The position numbers and the translations under genes are program-made. Source: Brucella rhizosphaerae (lineage in GTDB: Bacteria > Pseudomonadota > Alphaproteobacteria > Rhizobiales > Rhizobiaceae). Taken from it: a stretch of DNA of 64,000 nucleotides. Where the stretch lies: the NCBI RefSeq assembly GCF_002252475.1, contig NZ_NNRK01000026.1, positions 434,001-498,000 on the forward strand, written 5' to 3'. This document shows, piece by piece, positions 24,897 through 34,792 of this stretch. The notes beneath the pieces were generated by a model that searched no databases, was not told the origin of the DNA, and worked only from the letters and a program-made list of their open reading frames with translations. How positions within the stretch are numbered: position 1 is the first letter of the stretch; each line of letters opens with the position of its first letter.

Positions 24897-25349
24897 ATGG
24901 CCGTTAAGCCTACTACCGCCGAGTTCCAGCATCTGGTTGTTGAAATTGAAACAGATACGCCGGGAACTTTTTCGAAGATTTGCGGCATCACACAGCGCGG
25001 TATCAATCGTCAGCACAACATGCAGACCACTGAAGTCCCTGCCGATTGTGAGGATGAAAGCCTACCAGCAGTTGTTGAACGTGCTGTGCAGTCATCTGAA
25101 GTCACGATATCGGGCACTGGCGTATGGGCCAGCCAGAGCCACGAAATGATGCTTGACTGGTGGTATTCCGGGTCGAAAAAGACGATCCGCGTTGAGCACG
25201 TCAATGCTGCTGTCGGGGATACGGGATATGAAACCGGGTCAGCTATCCTCGTGAACCTCAACAACGCTGTTGAAAAAGGCCAGAAGGTATCGGCTGAAAT
25301 CGAAATCCAGTTCGACGGCCTGCCAACGCGTACCGCTAAGGCCGCTTAA
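24897..25349 (+). CDS. Major tail (tube) protein
   Basis: 150 residues with ATGGAG upstream. HLVVEIETDTPGTFSKICGI, then PAVVERAVQSSEVTISGTGV, and ETGSAILVNLNNAVEKGQKV with AEIEIQFDG... fit the phage tail tube/GTA major tail protein type. It assembles into the non-contractile tail tube. Stop overlaps the next start (TAATG). Confidence 0.87.
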   Translation: MAVKPTTAEFQHLVVEIETDTPGTFSKICGITQRGINRQHNMQTTEVPADCEDESLPAVVERAVQSSEVTISGTGVWASQSHEMMLDWWYSGSKKTIRVEHVNAAVGDTGYETGSAILVNLNNAVEKGQKVSAEIEIQFDGLPTRTAKAA

Positions 25350-25747
25350 TGGCAAAGGCTCTCACATGGGCTGGCGGAGAACATGATTTTGAACTCCGCC
25401 TTGAACACCTTCGCGCCCTGCAAGATAAATGCGATGCAGGGCCGCAATGGATCCTGATGCGGCTCACATCTAAGCAATGGTTCATTGATGATGTGATCCA
25501 GCCTATCCGCCTCGGCCTTGAAGGTGGAGGCATGGAAAAGGAAGCCGCCCGCAAGCTTGTCCAGAAATTCGTTGAGGATCGTCCACTTACATTGTCGGTG
25601 CTGACTGCGCAGGCCGTGTTGATGGTTGCACTCTTTGGCGATGAGGATGATCAGCCGGGGGAGCGACAGGCGGGGGCGAAGAAGACCCGAACCCGCTCCC
25701 GCGTGGCAAATGGAAATTCAACCGCTTCTACCAATGGGCTGGAATAA
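25349..25747 (+). CDS. Tail assembly chaperone, upstream frame (GTA-gp10-like)
   Basis: 132 residues. The N-terminal part (WAGGEHDFELRLEHLRALQD, QWFIDDVIQPIRLGLEGGGM) matches the gene-transfer-agent gp10/phage tail assembly chaperone family. The last 30 residues are low-complexity (AGAKKTRTRSRVANGNST) and overlap a second frame at -1, so the true end for part of the product is probably in that frame (see 25651-25890). Works with the tape measure during tail assembly. Confidence 0.85.
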   Translation: MAKALTWAGGEHDFELRLEHLRALQDKCDAGPQWILMRLTSKQWFIDDVIQPIRLGLEGGGMEKEAARKLVQKFVEDRPLTLSVLTAQAVLMVALFGDEDDQPGERQAGAKKTRTRSRVANGNSTASTNGLE

Positions 25748-25890
25748 TCAATCGCGACATCGGCAAGATGACGGTTTGGGAATTCCGCTGTGCGGTTGAA
25801 GGCTTCAAAGCCGCCAATGCGACCGAAGAAAAAGCCGCTCCGGGTATGAGCGACGATCAACTTGCAGAACTTGGAATTGAGGGATTCTGA
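25651..25890 (+). CDS. Tail assembly chaperone, downstream -1 frame
   Basis: The frame opens after stops at 25642-25650 and ends with TGA 25888-25890, overlapping the tape measure ATG. From about residue PRGKWKFNRFYQWAGIINRD it reads like a coherent domain (MTVWEFRCAVEGFKAANATE) ending MSDDQLAELGIEGF. It could be reached by -1 frameshifting from the upstream gene within 25651-25747 (the G-runs at 25656-25661 and 25671-25676 are candidate slip sites), or begin at ATG 25768. Lambda G/GT is the known parallel. Confidence 0.7.
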   Translation, partial: SAGGATGGGEEDPNPLPRGKWKFNRFYQWAGIINRDIGKMTVWEFRCAVEGFKAANATEEKAAPGMSDDQLAELGIEGF

Positions 25891-28889
25891 TGGCAACTGA
25901 CGTTGAACGCCTTGTCGTGGCTATGGAAGCCCGGACTGCGGCTTTTGAGAAGGCGCTCAACCGCTCTTACAGTCAGGCGGCAAAGCAATCTAATCAGATT
26001 GAACGTCGCTTTCGCGATATGAATAAGAATATCGAAAGCGTGTTCTCTCGCGGCGGCATTAGTTCTGCGATCAAGAAAGACCTTGAAGCGTCCGTTGCGG
26101 CTGTATCGACGGCTGAAGCAAAGCTTAGCCAGTCCACAACATCCATGAAAGGGATGATGACCGGACTGGCTGGCATATTTGCAGCCCGCGAACTGCTCAC
26201 AATGGCTGATAGTTGGTCTGACGTTTCCGCCCGTGTCGGTATCGCCGTGGGCGAAATGTCAGAAGCTCCAGCGGTTATGGAGCGTTTGTATAATCTTGCG
26301 CAGGACACCTATTCAGGTTTTCAGCAGACAGCAGAAAGCTTCATTGCCAACAGCACAGCTCTCAAAGAGCTTGGCTACAACACCAATCAGCAGCTTGATT
26401 ACACCGAAGCGCTTAACAACGCCCTTGTTGTGTCGGGTGCAAAGGGTGATCGTGCAACCAGTGTTACAAACGCGCTGTCAAAGGCTATGGCGGCTGGCAA
26501 GCTGTCAGGTGATGGCCTCAATACCATCATCGAAACAGGCGGTCGTGTAGCTGAGGTTCTGGCGGCTGAGCTTGGCGTTGGTGTTAATGCGCTGCGCGAT
26601 GTCGGTGCGCAGGGCAAGATTACCTCGCAGGTCATTTACAGTGCACTGACAAAACGAATGGAGCAGCTTGCCGATCAGGCTGGCTCTATGCCCGCAACAA
26701 TTGGAGATGCATTACAGCAGATCCAGAACGCGGCGCTAAAGTCTGTCGGTGCACTCGATCAGACTGGAAAGGTATCAGAAAAGCTCTCAGGTCTGCTGGG
26801 TGGAGTTGCCAAGAATATGGACACCGTTGCCGTCGCAGGTGTCGTAATGGCAGCGGCTTTCGGTGCACGTCAGATTGGGAATGCATCAACAGATCTTACT
26901 AAGTATGCAAAATCCTCTATCGATGCAGCCAAGGCTTCACGCATTGCAGCGCTTGAAGCGGCGCAGTCAGCACGTGACGTTGCATTGCAGGAACATGCAG
27001 TTGCTACAGCGCGGTTGCGAAGCGCGGAAGCCGCAATGGCCGGCATTCGTACAAATGGGCTTGTTACCGCATCTTATCGAAACGTCAGCCGTGAATTGTT
27101 GGCAGCTCGCATGACCATGAGCGCTGCGAATGCACAGTTGTCCGTCGCTGATAGTTCGCTCGTAAAGAACGTTGCATCAATTACGCCTGCGGCTACCGCA
27201 GCTAACGCAGCAATTCGCGGGCTTTCAGGGGCAATGACTGCGCTTGGTGGCCCGGTTGGGGTTGGGCTACTGGCCTTGACTGGCATCATGTATGCGATTT
27301 CTACGCGCTCACAGGAAGCTGAGGACCGCGCAAATCGTTATGCTGAAGCCATCCGCAAGGCTGGTGAAGATACAGATTATGCCGGACTTGGTATCGAAAA
27401 GACCGCTGAAAAGCTCTTCGCGCTATCAAACAGCCTTACTGAAGCTCAGAAGGCAATTCGTGTTGATGAGGCAACCGCAAACGTCGAAAAGTCTGTTGCG
27501 GCGCTGGAAGAGGCTTTCAACTCTGCCGGTCGCGGGATCGCAGGTCTAAGCACCTATCTCTCATCCGTTTATGGTGAAATGGGTGATCTGGTTGAGCGTT
27601 TCAAAGACGGCGAAATTTCAGTCGAGGATTTCAACTCTGAACTGGATCGTTTGTCTGGCATAGACCCGAATGTCACTGCTGTTGTCGCGCGTATGCAGCA
27701 AATTGCATCAGAAGCCGCTGCTGCGCGTGGCGAAGTCAATGCCCTTGGTCTGGCACTTTCCAGTCTCGGCGGCAAAGGTGGTCGCGTTGGGAAAGAAACC
27801 GATGCGGAACGCGAAGCGCGTGAAGCTGGTGTTCGTCAGTCACAGGTTAACTTCAATGAGCGCTTTGGTGATTTTGAGGAAACCAAGAAAAGCTTAGAAG
27901 CGCAGGCTAAGGCTATCGAAGATGCCGCGAAAAAAGCGGCTGGTGGCGGTAAGGGCCGCAAAGGTGGTGGCGGACGTTCAAAGAAAGATCGTCCAGATGA
28001 TTTGCAGCGTGAAATCGAGCAGATCAAAGACCGCACAGCAGCTATTCAGGCTGAAACCGAAGCTCAGGCGGGTATTAATCCGCTCATTGATGATTACGAT
28101 TATGCAATCACCAAAGCCCGTGCCACGCAAGAACTGCTCAATGCTGCCAAGAAAGCCGGGATTGAAATCACTCCAGCCTTGAAAGAGCAAATCGAAGGTC
28201 TGGCAGAAGGTTATGCCAACGCCACGGTTCAAGCCAATAAGCTCGCGGAAAGTCAGGATCAGGCGCGAGAGGCCGCTGACTTCTTCAAAGGCTCAATAAT
28301 GGATGCTTTTCAGTCGATGATACCGGCGATTGAAACCGGCAATTCGGCGCTTGATAAGTTCCTGAATACGCTGATTGAGGCTGTATTGCAGGCAACCTTG
28401 CTTGGCAAAGGTCCACTGGCTGGCATCTTTGGCGGCGGTGGGTCGGGGATATTTGGCGGTATCGGCAAGCTGCTTGGCTTCGACAAAGGCGGCTACACTG
28501 GTTCTGGTGGCAAATACGAACCGGCTGGCGTTGTTCATAAGGGCGAATATGTCTTTGACCAAGATGCTGTTCGTGCAGCTGGTGGACCTGCCGCTCTCGA
28601 TGCAATGCGACGTGGTCTGAAAGGCTATGCCAACGGTGGTTATGTCGGGCCACTGCCGACTTCAAACGCACCGATAGCACCCGGCATTAAGGGTATGCGA
28701 GGGCAGGGTTCGAATGAGACTATTCGCATAATGCTTCAAGACGATAGTGGAAGAATGGCGTCAATTGCCGATCAGCGGATTAAAACAGCGTCGGGTGCAA
28801 TTGTTCAGGTTTCGGTTCAGCAAAGCACTCGGACCGTTCAGCAGGCCTTGCCGTCAATGATGGCTGATGCACAAGCGAGAAAAATGTAA
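25890..28889 (+). CDS. Tail tape measure protein
   Basis: 999 residues. The N-terminal third carries the tape measure domain (MKGMMTGLAGIFAARELLTM, then ASRVGIAVGE-like region with QTAESFIANSTALKELGYNT and ATSVTNALSKAMAAGKLSGD). The middle has coiled coils and a hydrophobic stretch (GPVGVGLLALTGIMYAI). The C-terminus (GGYTGSGGKYEPAGVVHKGE) is the usual end of lambda-like tape measures. It sets tail length and is ejected on infection. Confidence 0.95.
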   Translation: MATDVERLVVAMEARTAAFEKALNRSYSQAAKQSNQIERRFRDMNKNIESVFSRGGISSAIKKDLEASVAAVSTAEAKLSQSTTSMKGMMTGLAGIFAARELLTMADSWSDVSARVGIAVGEMSEAPAVMERLYNLAQDTYSGFQQTAESFIANSTALKELGYNTNQQLDYTEALNNALVVSGAKGDRATSVTNALSKAMAAGKLSGDGLNTIIETGGRVAEVLAAELGVGVNALRDVGAQGKITSQVIYSALTKRMEQLADQAGSMPATIGDALQQIQNAALKSVGALDQTGKVSEKLSGLLGGVAKNMDTVAVAGVVMAAAFGARQIGNASTDLTKYAKSSIDAAKASRIAALEAAQSARDVALQEHAVATARLRSAEAAMAGIRTNGLVTASYRNVSRELLAARMTMSAANAQLSVADSSLVKNVASITPAATAANAAIRGLSGAMTALGGPVGVGLLALTGIMYAISTRSQEAEDRANRYAEAIRKAGEDTDYAGLGIEKTAEKLFALSNSLTEAQKAIRVDEATANVEKSVAALEEAFNSAGRGIAGLSTYLSSVYGEMGDLVERFKDGEISVEDFNSELDRLSGIDPNVTAVVARMQQIASEAAAARGEVNALGLALSSLGGKGGRVGKETDAEREAREAGVRQSQVNFNERFGDFEETKKSLEAQAKAIEDAAKKAAGGGKGRKGGGGRSKKDRPDDLQREIEQIKDRTAAIQAETEAQAGINPLIDDYDYAITKARATQELLNAAKKAGIEITPALKEQIEGLAEGYANATVQANKLAESQDQAREAADFFKGSIMDAFQSMIPAIETGNSALDKFLNTLIEAVLQATLLGKGPLAGIFGGGGSGIFGGIGKLLGFDKGGYTGSGGKYEPAGVVHKGEYVFDQDAVRAAGGPAALDAMRRGLKGYANGGYVGPLPTSNAPIAPGIKGMRGQGSNETIRIMLQDDSGRMASIADQRIKTASGAIVQVSVQQSTRTVQQALPSMMADAQARKM

Positions 28890-29569
28890 TGGCACCAATT
28901 CTATGGCCGCGCTCTGTGCTTAAGCCTAAGCGCGATCCTTTTAATATTGCGCCGCGCACATTGGCCGGACCTGCGAGCGTATCAGGTGTGTCGCAGGTCT
29001 CAGCGTCGGATGCAGGCATCTGGAAGGCAACTTTTGCAGATATCATCATAAAGCGCGGAACGGCTTCAATCTTAGCGTTTCGCGCTATTTCCACCATGCT
29101 AGAGGGCAGGTTGCATCCCATTCTTGTTCCAAGGTGCTGCGCCTATCAGCCTTTCGATCCAGACTGGAAAGACTTGCTTAATAGGGTTCCTCATTCGGAT
29201 ACCAGCCCGTTTAGTGATGGTGGCTTGTATCGATCTCGCGCAATCGACATTCGCCTGACAAGCAACATCCCGCTGCGAGGAACAACCGCAAACATTGCCA
29301 TTGTTGCGGCGGGTCAATTGCAGCCTGGACAAGATTTCTCAGTCGGTGAGCGCATGTACCGTATTCGCACCGTGCAGATGACCGGACCGAATACAGCAAC
29401 CATCACTTTTCGACCTCCAGCGCGTGAAGCTGTGAGCGCAGGAACGGAAATGGAATTTGACCGCCCTGTCTGTCGCATGCGCCTTGCAACTGATGCTGAG
29501 ATGGATCTGGACTTAGACCTTGTTGCGCCGTGGTCTTACCCGACTGTGAATTTCATTGAGGATGTATGA
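28889..29569 (+). CDS. Minor tail protein, distal tail region (226 aa)
   Basis: One-base overlap with the tape measure gene (TAATG). Beta-rich sequence (APRTLAGPASVSGVSQVSA, IPLRGTTANIAIVAAGQLQP, GPNTATITFRPPAREAVSAG). Its place right after the tape measure corresponds to the distal tail protein (lambda M-like slot). No family recognised with certainty. Confidence 0.7.
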   Translation: MAPILWPRSVLKPKRDPFNIAPRTLAGPASVSGVSQVSASDAGIWKATFADIIIKRGTASILAFRAISTMLEGRLHPILVPRCCAYQPFDPDWKDLLNRVPHSDTSPFSDGGLYRSRAIDIRLTSNIPLRGTTANIAIVAAGQLQPGQDFSVGERMYRIRTVQMTGPNTATITFRPPAREAVSAGTEMEFDRPVCRMRLATDAEMDLDLDLVAPWSYPTVNFIEDV

Positions 29570-30159
29570 TGTCTTTTTTCACGTCACAGCAATTGGCTGA
29601 GTTCTCAAAAAGTGAGGTTCGGCTTGATATGCTTGTCGAGTTCCGCTTTGCGTCTGAGACAATGCGGGTATGGAACGGCAATACTAAACTGCCAGCTGGC
29701 GGCAATATCTATGAGCCGATGTATGGCTATGGTTCGATTGATGGTATCGGCATGGGGTCATCAACAGCCGCAGAAAGCGTGTCGTTTCAATTAAGTGGCT
29801 TGCCGGATGCGACACTGAACTTTCTCGCCATGGCGCTCGACGCCAACGATGAGGTTGATCAGCGGATTGTTGTGGTTTCTATCCAGTTGTTCGATACCGA
29901 ATGGCAACCACTTGGTAACCCTGCGCCGATCTGGTGGGGCTTCATGCAGCCGCCGCGCATTAGCCGTTCAGAAATGCAGGGAATTGAAGGCGCAATTCAG
30001 TCGATCTCAATGACCGCAGAGAATGCATTCTTCAATCGGTCACGGCCTGCTTATGGCCGGTACACTGACCGGGATCAACAAGCCAGATCGAACGGGGATA
30101 AGTTCTTTCAGTTCGTCGGTTCGTTGCTGTTCAAAAGCTTCAAATATCCCGATTATTAG
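29566..30159 (+). CDS. Minor tail protein (197 aa)
   Basis: ATG 29566 (or 29569) overlaps the previous stop. Sequence features include EFRFASETMRVWNGNTKLPA and VSFQLSGLPDATLNFLAMAL, with DTEWQPLGNPAPIWWGFMQP. It occupies the lambda L slot between distal tail and NlpC-type protein in tail-tip assembly. Not firmly assigned to a family. Confidence 0.7.
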   Translation: MMSFFTSQQLAEFSKSEVRLDMLVEFRFASETMRVWNGNTKLPAGGNIYEPMYGYGSIDGIGMGSSTAAESVSFQLSGLPDATLNFLAMALDANDEVDQRIVVVSIQLFDTEWQPLGNPAPIWWGFMQPPRISRSEMQGIEGAIQSISMTAENAFFNRSRPAYGRYTDRDQQARSNGDKFFQFVGSLLFKSFKYPDY

Positions 30160-30168
30160 GGCCAGTTC

Positions 30169-30561
30169 ATGCAGATTGCAGAGTTTGTAGCAGCCGAGGC
30201 GCAAAAGCCTTTCCGGTGGGGTGAGACTGACTGCGCTTCAACGGCAGATAGATGGATTAGCCTAAAGATGGGGAAATCACCCTTGGCGCAGGCTGGGTTG
30301 GTTTACCGCGATGAATACGACGCCACATCCCTTCTGATCGAGCGTGGCAGTTTCCCCGTTGTCGTGAACCGGGCGATGAGGGTGGTCGGCCTTGAAAAGA
30401 GCGAAGAACCAAAGACCGGCGATGTCGGTCTCATCATTCATAACAGAAAATTATGCCTCGCCATTCATGCTGAAACATTCTGGTTCTCGCGGGATGAGAG
30501 CGGGCTGATCGGCGCACCACTTGATGCAATCTGGAAAGCTTGGAGAATTGAATGCCCGTAG
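30169..30561 (+). CDS. DUF6950/NlpC-P60-like tail protein
   Basis: 130 residues. PFRWGETDCASTADRWISLK places a cysteine as in NlpC/P60 peptidases, and GDVGLIIHNRKLCLAIHAET supplies the later His-region; this fits the DUF6950 group. It occupies the lambda K position and may cut peptidoglycan or serve in tail tip assembly. The end overlaps the next start by ten bases. Confidence 0.8.
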   Translation: MQIAEFVAAEAQKPFRWGETDCASTADRWISLKMGKSPLAQAGLVYRDEYDATSLLIERGSFPVVVNRAMRVVGLEKSEEPKTGDVGLIIHNRKLCLAIHAETFWFSRDESGLIGAPLDAIWKAWRIECP

Positions 30562-32324
30562 CTCTTTCCGGTTTGATTGCAACAATAGTTGGAACTGGCG
30601 CAGTTGGTGCCGCTTTGCAAACTGGTCTCGCGGCACTGACTATGTTCGCATCAACCACATTAGGCGGCTTGGCGCTCTCTCTCGGTCTGTCCTATCTCGC
30701 TTCATCGCTGTTCCGCCCATCGCAGCCGAAGCCTGAAGATGTTCAACAGCAGGTGCGCCAGCCGACAGCGCCGCGCATTCGACATTACGGTCGCGTGAAA
30801 ATGTCTGGCACTTGGGCATTTGCGGAAACCAAGAGCGGCAATTTTTATAAGGTGTTAGCGTTAGGGCAGGGGCCGTTTGATGCAATTGAAGAGTTTTGGA
30901 TTGATGACGTAAAGCTTGATCTTCGTCCAGACGGTACGCCTGTTCCACCAAACAAATACCGTGAAGGGACGACAGGTAAGGCACTATTACGGGTTGAAGG
31001 GCGCTTAGGCTTTAGCACTGAAACTGCGTATCCTGAATTGGTTTCTCAGTTCCCGGAATGGACGGCTCAGCATCGTGGCGACAACGTAGCTTCAATGTTA
31101 GCCGTTCAATATGCTGTGGGACAAGAATACTACCTGAACCTATTCCCAAACGGCATAAATACAAATTACCGCGTTGTTGCACGAACATCGCGGGTGAAAA
31201 ACCCTGAAACTGGGGTAACCGAATGGAATGATCGAGCTGCTGCGGTCATCAGGGACTACATGATGCACCGTGATGGTATGCGTTTGCCCGAAAGCCTTTT
31301 AAGCACACCATTAGCTCAAGCTGGATGGGTAACGGCCTACTATCGTTCGAGTGAGCCAATAGCTATAGCCGCAGGCGGGACAGAGCCTCGTTATCGTCTG
31401 TGGGGTTCATATCAGCTCAATGAGCGTCCAGCGGACGTTTTGGGGCGGATGCTTGCATGCTGTGACGGTAGATTGGTTCCAACACCAGACGGCGGCTTAA
31501 CGCTTGATATTGGCGCATGGTCTGAGCCTTCAGTAGTCTTGAATGCTGATGCTATTACTGGCTTTTCCGAGGTTGGCCGTGGTCGTGATGTGATGACATC
31601 AGCCAACACGATCCGCGCAACATTCCTTGATCCAAGTCAAGATTACCAGTCCACTGATGCCGATCCATGGGCTGATGAGGGTGACGTTTCCGAGCGCGGC
31701 GAGGAAGCCAAAGACGTTCAGTTCAATATGGCCCCGTCGCACAGTCAAGCACGGCGTTTGATGAAACTAGAATGGTTTCGAGCAAATCCGAATTGGGTTG
31801 GCACATTCAACACAAACCTGATGGGCCTTGCTGCATTTGGGGAACGATTTGTCCGCATACAGTACCCATTTTTTGGCATCAACAGCGTGTTTGAAGTCCT
31901 TGATTTCAAGTTTATTCTTGGTGAGGGCGGTATTCTCCAAGGCGCGACCATACAAGTACAGTCTATGCCACAGACAGCTTATCAGTGGGATACCTCGCAG
32001 GAAGGAACCGCGCCTGTATCGGACAGTAGTAATGTTGGAGACGATCTCCCCGTCCCAGCCGCACCAGCTGTCATCATTCAATCTGGACCCGTTGCAGAAC
32101 TTAGCTTCCCGCCATCCAGCAATCTTATCTTAAGCTATATGGTTCGGTGGAAAAAGACGTCAGACGCTGATTGGACCGTAGTGGGGCCGCTCGACAATAA
32201 CGCCGAGAGTTACACCACGCCAACTCTTTCAGCAGCAACCGAATATCAATTCCAGTTAGCGATGCGTACCGAAAAGGGACGTGTAGGCGCTTATTCGCCA
32301 AGCACAGTCCGAACAACGCCCTGA
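30552..32324 (+). CDS. Tail tip/host specificity protein (lambda J-like)
   Basis: 590 residues. The N-terminus has two Gly/Ala-rich hydrophobic helices (GTGAVGAALQTGLAALTMFA, LGGLALSLGLSYLASSLF) and RQPTAPRIRHYGRVKMSGTW. The centre (DVLGRMLACCDGRLVPTPDG) is a baseplate-hub-like region and the C-terminus (VRWKKTSDADWTVVGPL, YTTPTLSAATEYQFQLAMRT) is a fibronectin type III domain. This is the usual build of the central tail tip protein that touches the host. Confidence 0.85.
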   Translation: MPVALSGLIATIVGTGAVGAALQTGLAALTMFASTTLGGLALSLGLSYLASSLFRPSQPKPEDVQQQVRQPTAPRIRHYGRVKMSGTWAFAETKSGNFYKVLALGQGPFDAIEEFWIDDVKLDLRPDGTPVPPNKYREGTTGKALLRVEGRLGFSTETAYPELVSQFPEWTAQHRGDNVASMLAVQYAVGQEYYLNLFPNGINTNYRVVARTSRVKNPETGVTEWNDRAAAVIRDYMMHRDGMRLPESLLSTPLAQAGWVTAYYRSSEPIAIAAGGTEPRYRLWGSYQLNERPADVLGRMLACCDGRLVPTPDGGLTLDIGAWSEPSVVLNADAITGFSEVGRGRDVMTSANTIRATFLDPSQDYQSTDADPWADEGDVSERGEEAKDVQFNMAPSHSQARRLMKLEWFRANPNWVGTFNTNLMGLAAFGERFVRIQYPFFGINSVFEVLDFKFILGEGGILQGATIQVQSMPQTAYQWDTSQEGTAPVSDSSNVGDDLPVPAAPAVIIQSGPVAELSFPPSSNLILSYMVRWKKTSDADWTVVGPLDNNAESYTTPTLSAATEYQFQLAMRTEKGRVGAYSPSTVRTTP

Positions 32325-32387
32325 TCAATCAAACAATCTAGATAATTTCCCCTGCTCTGGCGGGGTTATTTGCCATGGAGCAAACGC

Positions 32388-34361
32388 ATGACCGTTCGTA
32401 CAATTGATGACATTTTCCGCGATTTCACTATTGATGGCGTCCCGTCTTCCGGCCCTTTCAACCCATACAAACCAGACATCCGCGACACGCTCAAGGCTTT
32501 GCTAGAGGGTGTAAGCACCTTTCCTGATAACCGTGTTATTCGCTTGAACAATGCTAATTCGGGTACGCCTAATAACATTGTTGTAACGGCATCCGTTGCT
32601 ATCCCAGCAGCAGCATATCAAGTTCTTTACATCCTGAATGTGACGCAAGAGAACACTGGAGCCGTTACGGTTTCAGGCGCGATCAATAAAACGCTCGTTA
32701 CCAACACGAGCAGGCCAATCGAACCCGGTTATTTGCAGCCCGGAATGGCGCTGCTTTGCATAGACACAGGCACAGATTTACGTCTTCTGTCGTATGGTGA
32801 TGCAGAGGCAATACTTGCTGCCGCCGAGGACGCTGCGGAAAGAGCAGAAGCAGCTGCTGCGGGTCTTAATCTTCCCGTCATTCAGCCTGGAGATGCTGGA
32901 AAGTCTCTTATCGTCAATGATGATGAAAATGGGTATGAGCTGGGTGCCGCAACTGCCGGTTATTATGACAGCAAACTAGCCGTTGAAGGCTCAAATATTC
33001 CAGACGGAACGAACTTCATTCATACTGCTGGGTACTACTCAGCTGGTGATGGCGGTCCCGCCTTGTATGTAAGGGCGGCTTCTGAGCCAGCGCACGAGGG
33101 TAAAGTTCAATCAGTAGATGGCGCTTGGTGGGCATTGGCTACTGAATATGTCACGCCGAACATGTTTGGCGCACGATGTAATGGGGTGGATGATGATGCA
33201 CCTGCCATAAATGCAGCGTGGGCATATGCTACAGCCCTAGGACTTGTAGGCGCGCCTCTCCAGCTTGTGTCCAAAAAGGTGTACTACGCTGGGACTTCCA
33301 TTCAATTAGGCCCGATAAGCGAAAAGCAGCGTATTCTTGAAGGTAACGGTGCAGAAATTAAGTGCCTATCCAATTTCGTCGGCTATCTGTTCGACAGTGA
33401 TAATTCAGATGGAGTATGGGCCTGGCGTGTTGAATTGCGTAATTTTACTGCCGATGGCATCTACGCAAGCAGTTCGCCTAACTTCATGCGCCTTCGTCAC
33501 GTAAACGGCCTGTGTCTTGATCACGTCTACATTCAGTCCTTTAATCTCGGAATAGCTGTTAATTCAAGCTATGCGGTAGCACTTCGCAATGTAACATTCA
33601 GATACATGAAGCAGCATGTTCTATGGATTTCGTCGTCAAGTATGCAATTGAAACTTATCGATGTGAGGGCTTATTCGACACAGGATGGGGCTGATACTCC
33701 AGCCAATCCCGCCATAATTCTTACGGCTAGCAATGCGAATATCATAATGATCGGCTGCGACTTTGAGGGTGGTAAAGGACCTTTCCTCTACAGCAATCAA
33801 ACGATAAGGCAGCTTTCAATAACAGACAGCTATATAGAAGGATTTGTTGGCAATCCTCTGGATTTTCAAGCGGATGTTACAGCGTTTACATTTGAGGGTA
33901 ATTGGCTCGGGTATAATACCGGCACTCAAAATTGGACCAATATCAAGTCAGGTCGCATTTCGGGTAATGTTTTTGCGCAGCAGCAGTTTTCAATCGGTGG
34001 CGGGAATAGAGATGTATTCGAAGGCAATAACGCTTTCATAGATGGTTCAAATATATTTTCGTTCCGAGTATGGGGGGCCAGCTTGGCAAGCGGGGCAACA
34101 CCTCTTGACCTGCCCGGTTATAAGCGGACGCCTGAAGGTGTAACCTATTTATCAGGAAGAATATCAAGAACTGCAAGCGGCAACTTGTTTACCTTGCCTG
34201 ATGGGTACCGTCCAAAGGTAGACACATCGATCCCCACATATGTCGAGGGTGGATTTGCGCAAGCCGTAATAGATGTGTCGTCAACAACAGGTGTGGTGTC
34301 CGTACGATATTCATCTGGCGGCGGAAATCTCCGCTTAGACGGCATGTCTTTCTTAAGCTGA
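32388..34361 (+). CDS. Tailspike/tail fibre with pectate-lyase-like beta-helix
   Basis: 657 residues from ATG 32388 (ATGGAG upstream). The N-terminal about 200 residues bind the virion; then NMFGARCNGVDDDAPAINAA is the Pectate_lyase_3/tailspike entry motif, and a long series of short turns (GLCLDHVYIQSFNLGIAVNS, ITDSYIEGFVGNPLDF) forms a right-handed beta-helix. The C-terminus is a small beta domain. It probably binds and perhaps degrades a host surface polysaccharide. The DNA becomes more AT-rich towards its 3' end. Confidence 0.85.
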   Translation: MTVRTIDDIFRDFTIDGVPSSGPFNPYKPDIRDTLKALLEGVSTFPDNRVIRLNNANSGTPNNIVVTASVAIPAAAYQVLYILNVTQENTGAVTVSGAINKTLVTNTSRPIEPGYLQPGMALLCIDTGTDLRLLSYGDAEAILAAAEDAAERAEAAAAGLNLPVIQPGDAGKSLIVNDDENGYELGAATAGYYDSKLAVEGSNIPDGTNFIHTAGYYSAGDGGPALYVRAASEPAHEGKVQSVDGAWWALATEYVTPNMFGARCNGVDDDAPAINAAWAYATALGLVGAPLQLVSKKVYYAGTSIQLGPISEKQRILEGNGAEIKCLSNFVGYLFDSDNSDGVWAWRVELRNFTADGIYASSSPNFMRLRHVNGLCLDHVYIQSFNLGIAVNSSYAVALRNVTFRYMKQHVLWISSSSMQLKLIDVRAYSTQDGADTPANPAIILTASNANIIMIGCDFEGGKGPFLYSNQTIRQLSITDSYIEGFVGNPLDFQADVTAFTFEGNWLGYNTGTQNWTNIKSGRISGNVFAQQQFSIGGGNRDVFEGNNAFIDGSNIFSFRVWGASLASGATPLDLPGYKRTPEGVTYLSGRISRTASGNLFTLPDGYRPKVDTSIPTYVEGGFAQAVIDVSSTTGVVSVRYSSGGGNLRLDGMSFLS

Positions 34362-34455
34362 TGGTCTAGACCTTCGTTCCACCCGGTGTGGGCGGGGGGC
34401 ACCGTCACATACAACTCACCAGCAATAATATTGTTACAACACGCGCAGTTAGCAA

Positions 34456-34665
34456 CTAAATCAGACTAATGACTCTTGCATGCAACATGGTTATTTCATC
34501 TTTAATTAACGATAGTTCAGTCTGTACCTCTATTGGAAACTGAGCCGTTCTTAGGTATTCTGGGTGGCTTGAGCCCGTTTGTCTCAGATGTTGAATTTTT
34601 TTGGCTAATTCATCATATGCAATTTGTATCGCTTCTATCGTGAAGGGACGGGTGGTATATTCCAT
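34456..34665 (-). CDS. Small minus-strand protein in the moron island (69 aa)
   Basis: ATG 34665 with AAGGA six bases upstream. A helical sequence (TIEAIQIAYDELAKKIQHLR, then QTELSLIKDEITMLHARVI) with coiled-coil character. It lies opposite to the late genes and directly beside the glycosyltransferase fusion, so it may have its own promoter and be expressed in the lysogen. Function unknown. Confidence 0.55.
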   Translation of the reverse strand: MEYTTRPFTIEAIQIAYDELAKKIQHLRQTGSSHPEYLRTAQFPIEVQTELSLIKDEITMLHARVISLI

Positions 34666-34792
34666 AATTGATCCTTGAGGGCGTACGCAATAAACGTATC
34701 CTAACGCCACAGATCGAATCAAACAAGTGTCTGTTATCCAACGCAAAGCTCCGTGCCGTCAGACTGGGGTGTGTTTTTATTAAAGGTCAGAT

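Noticed and set aside
32349-32365. CCCC...GGGG hairpin before the tailspike gene as a terminator
   Set aside because: Only four outer pairs form and the inner bases do not pair; too weak to call.
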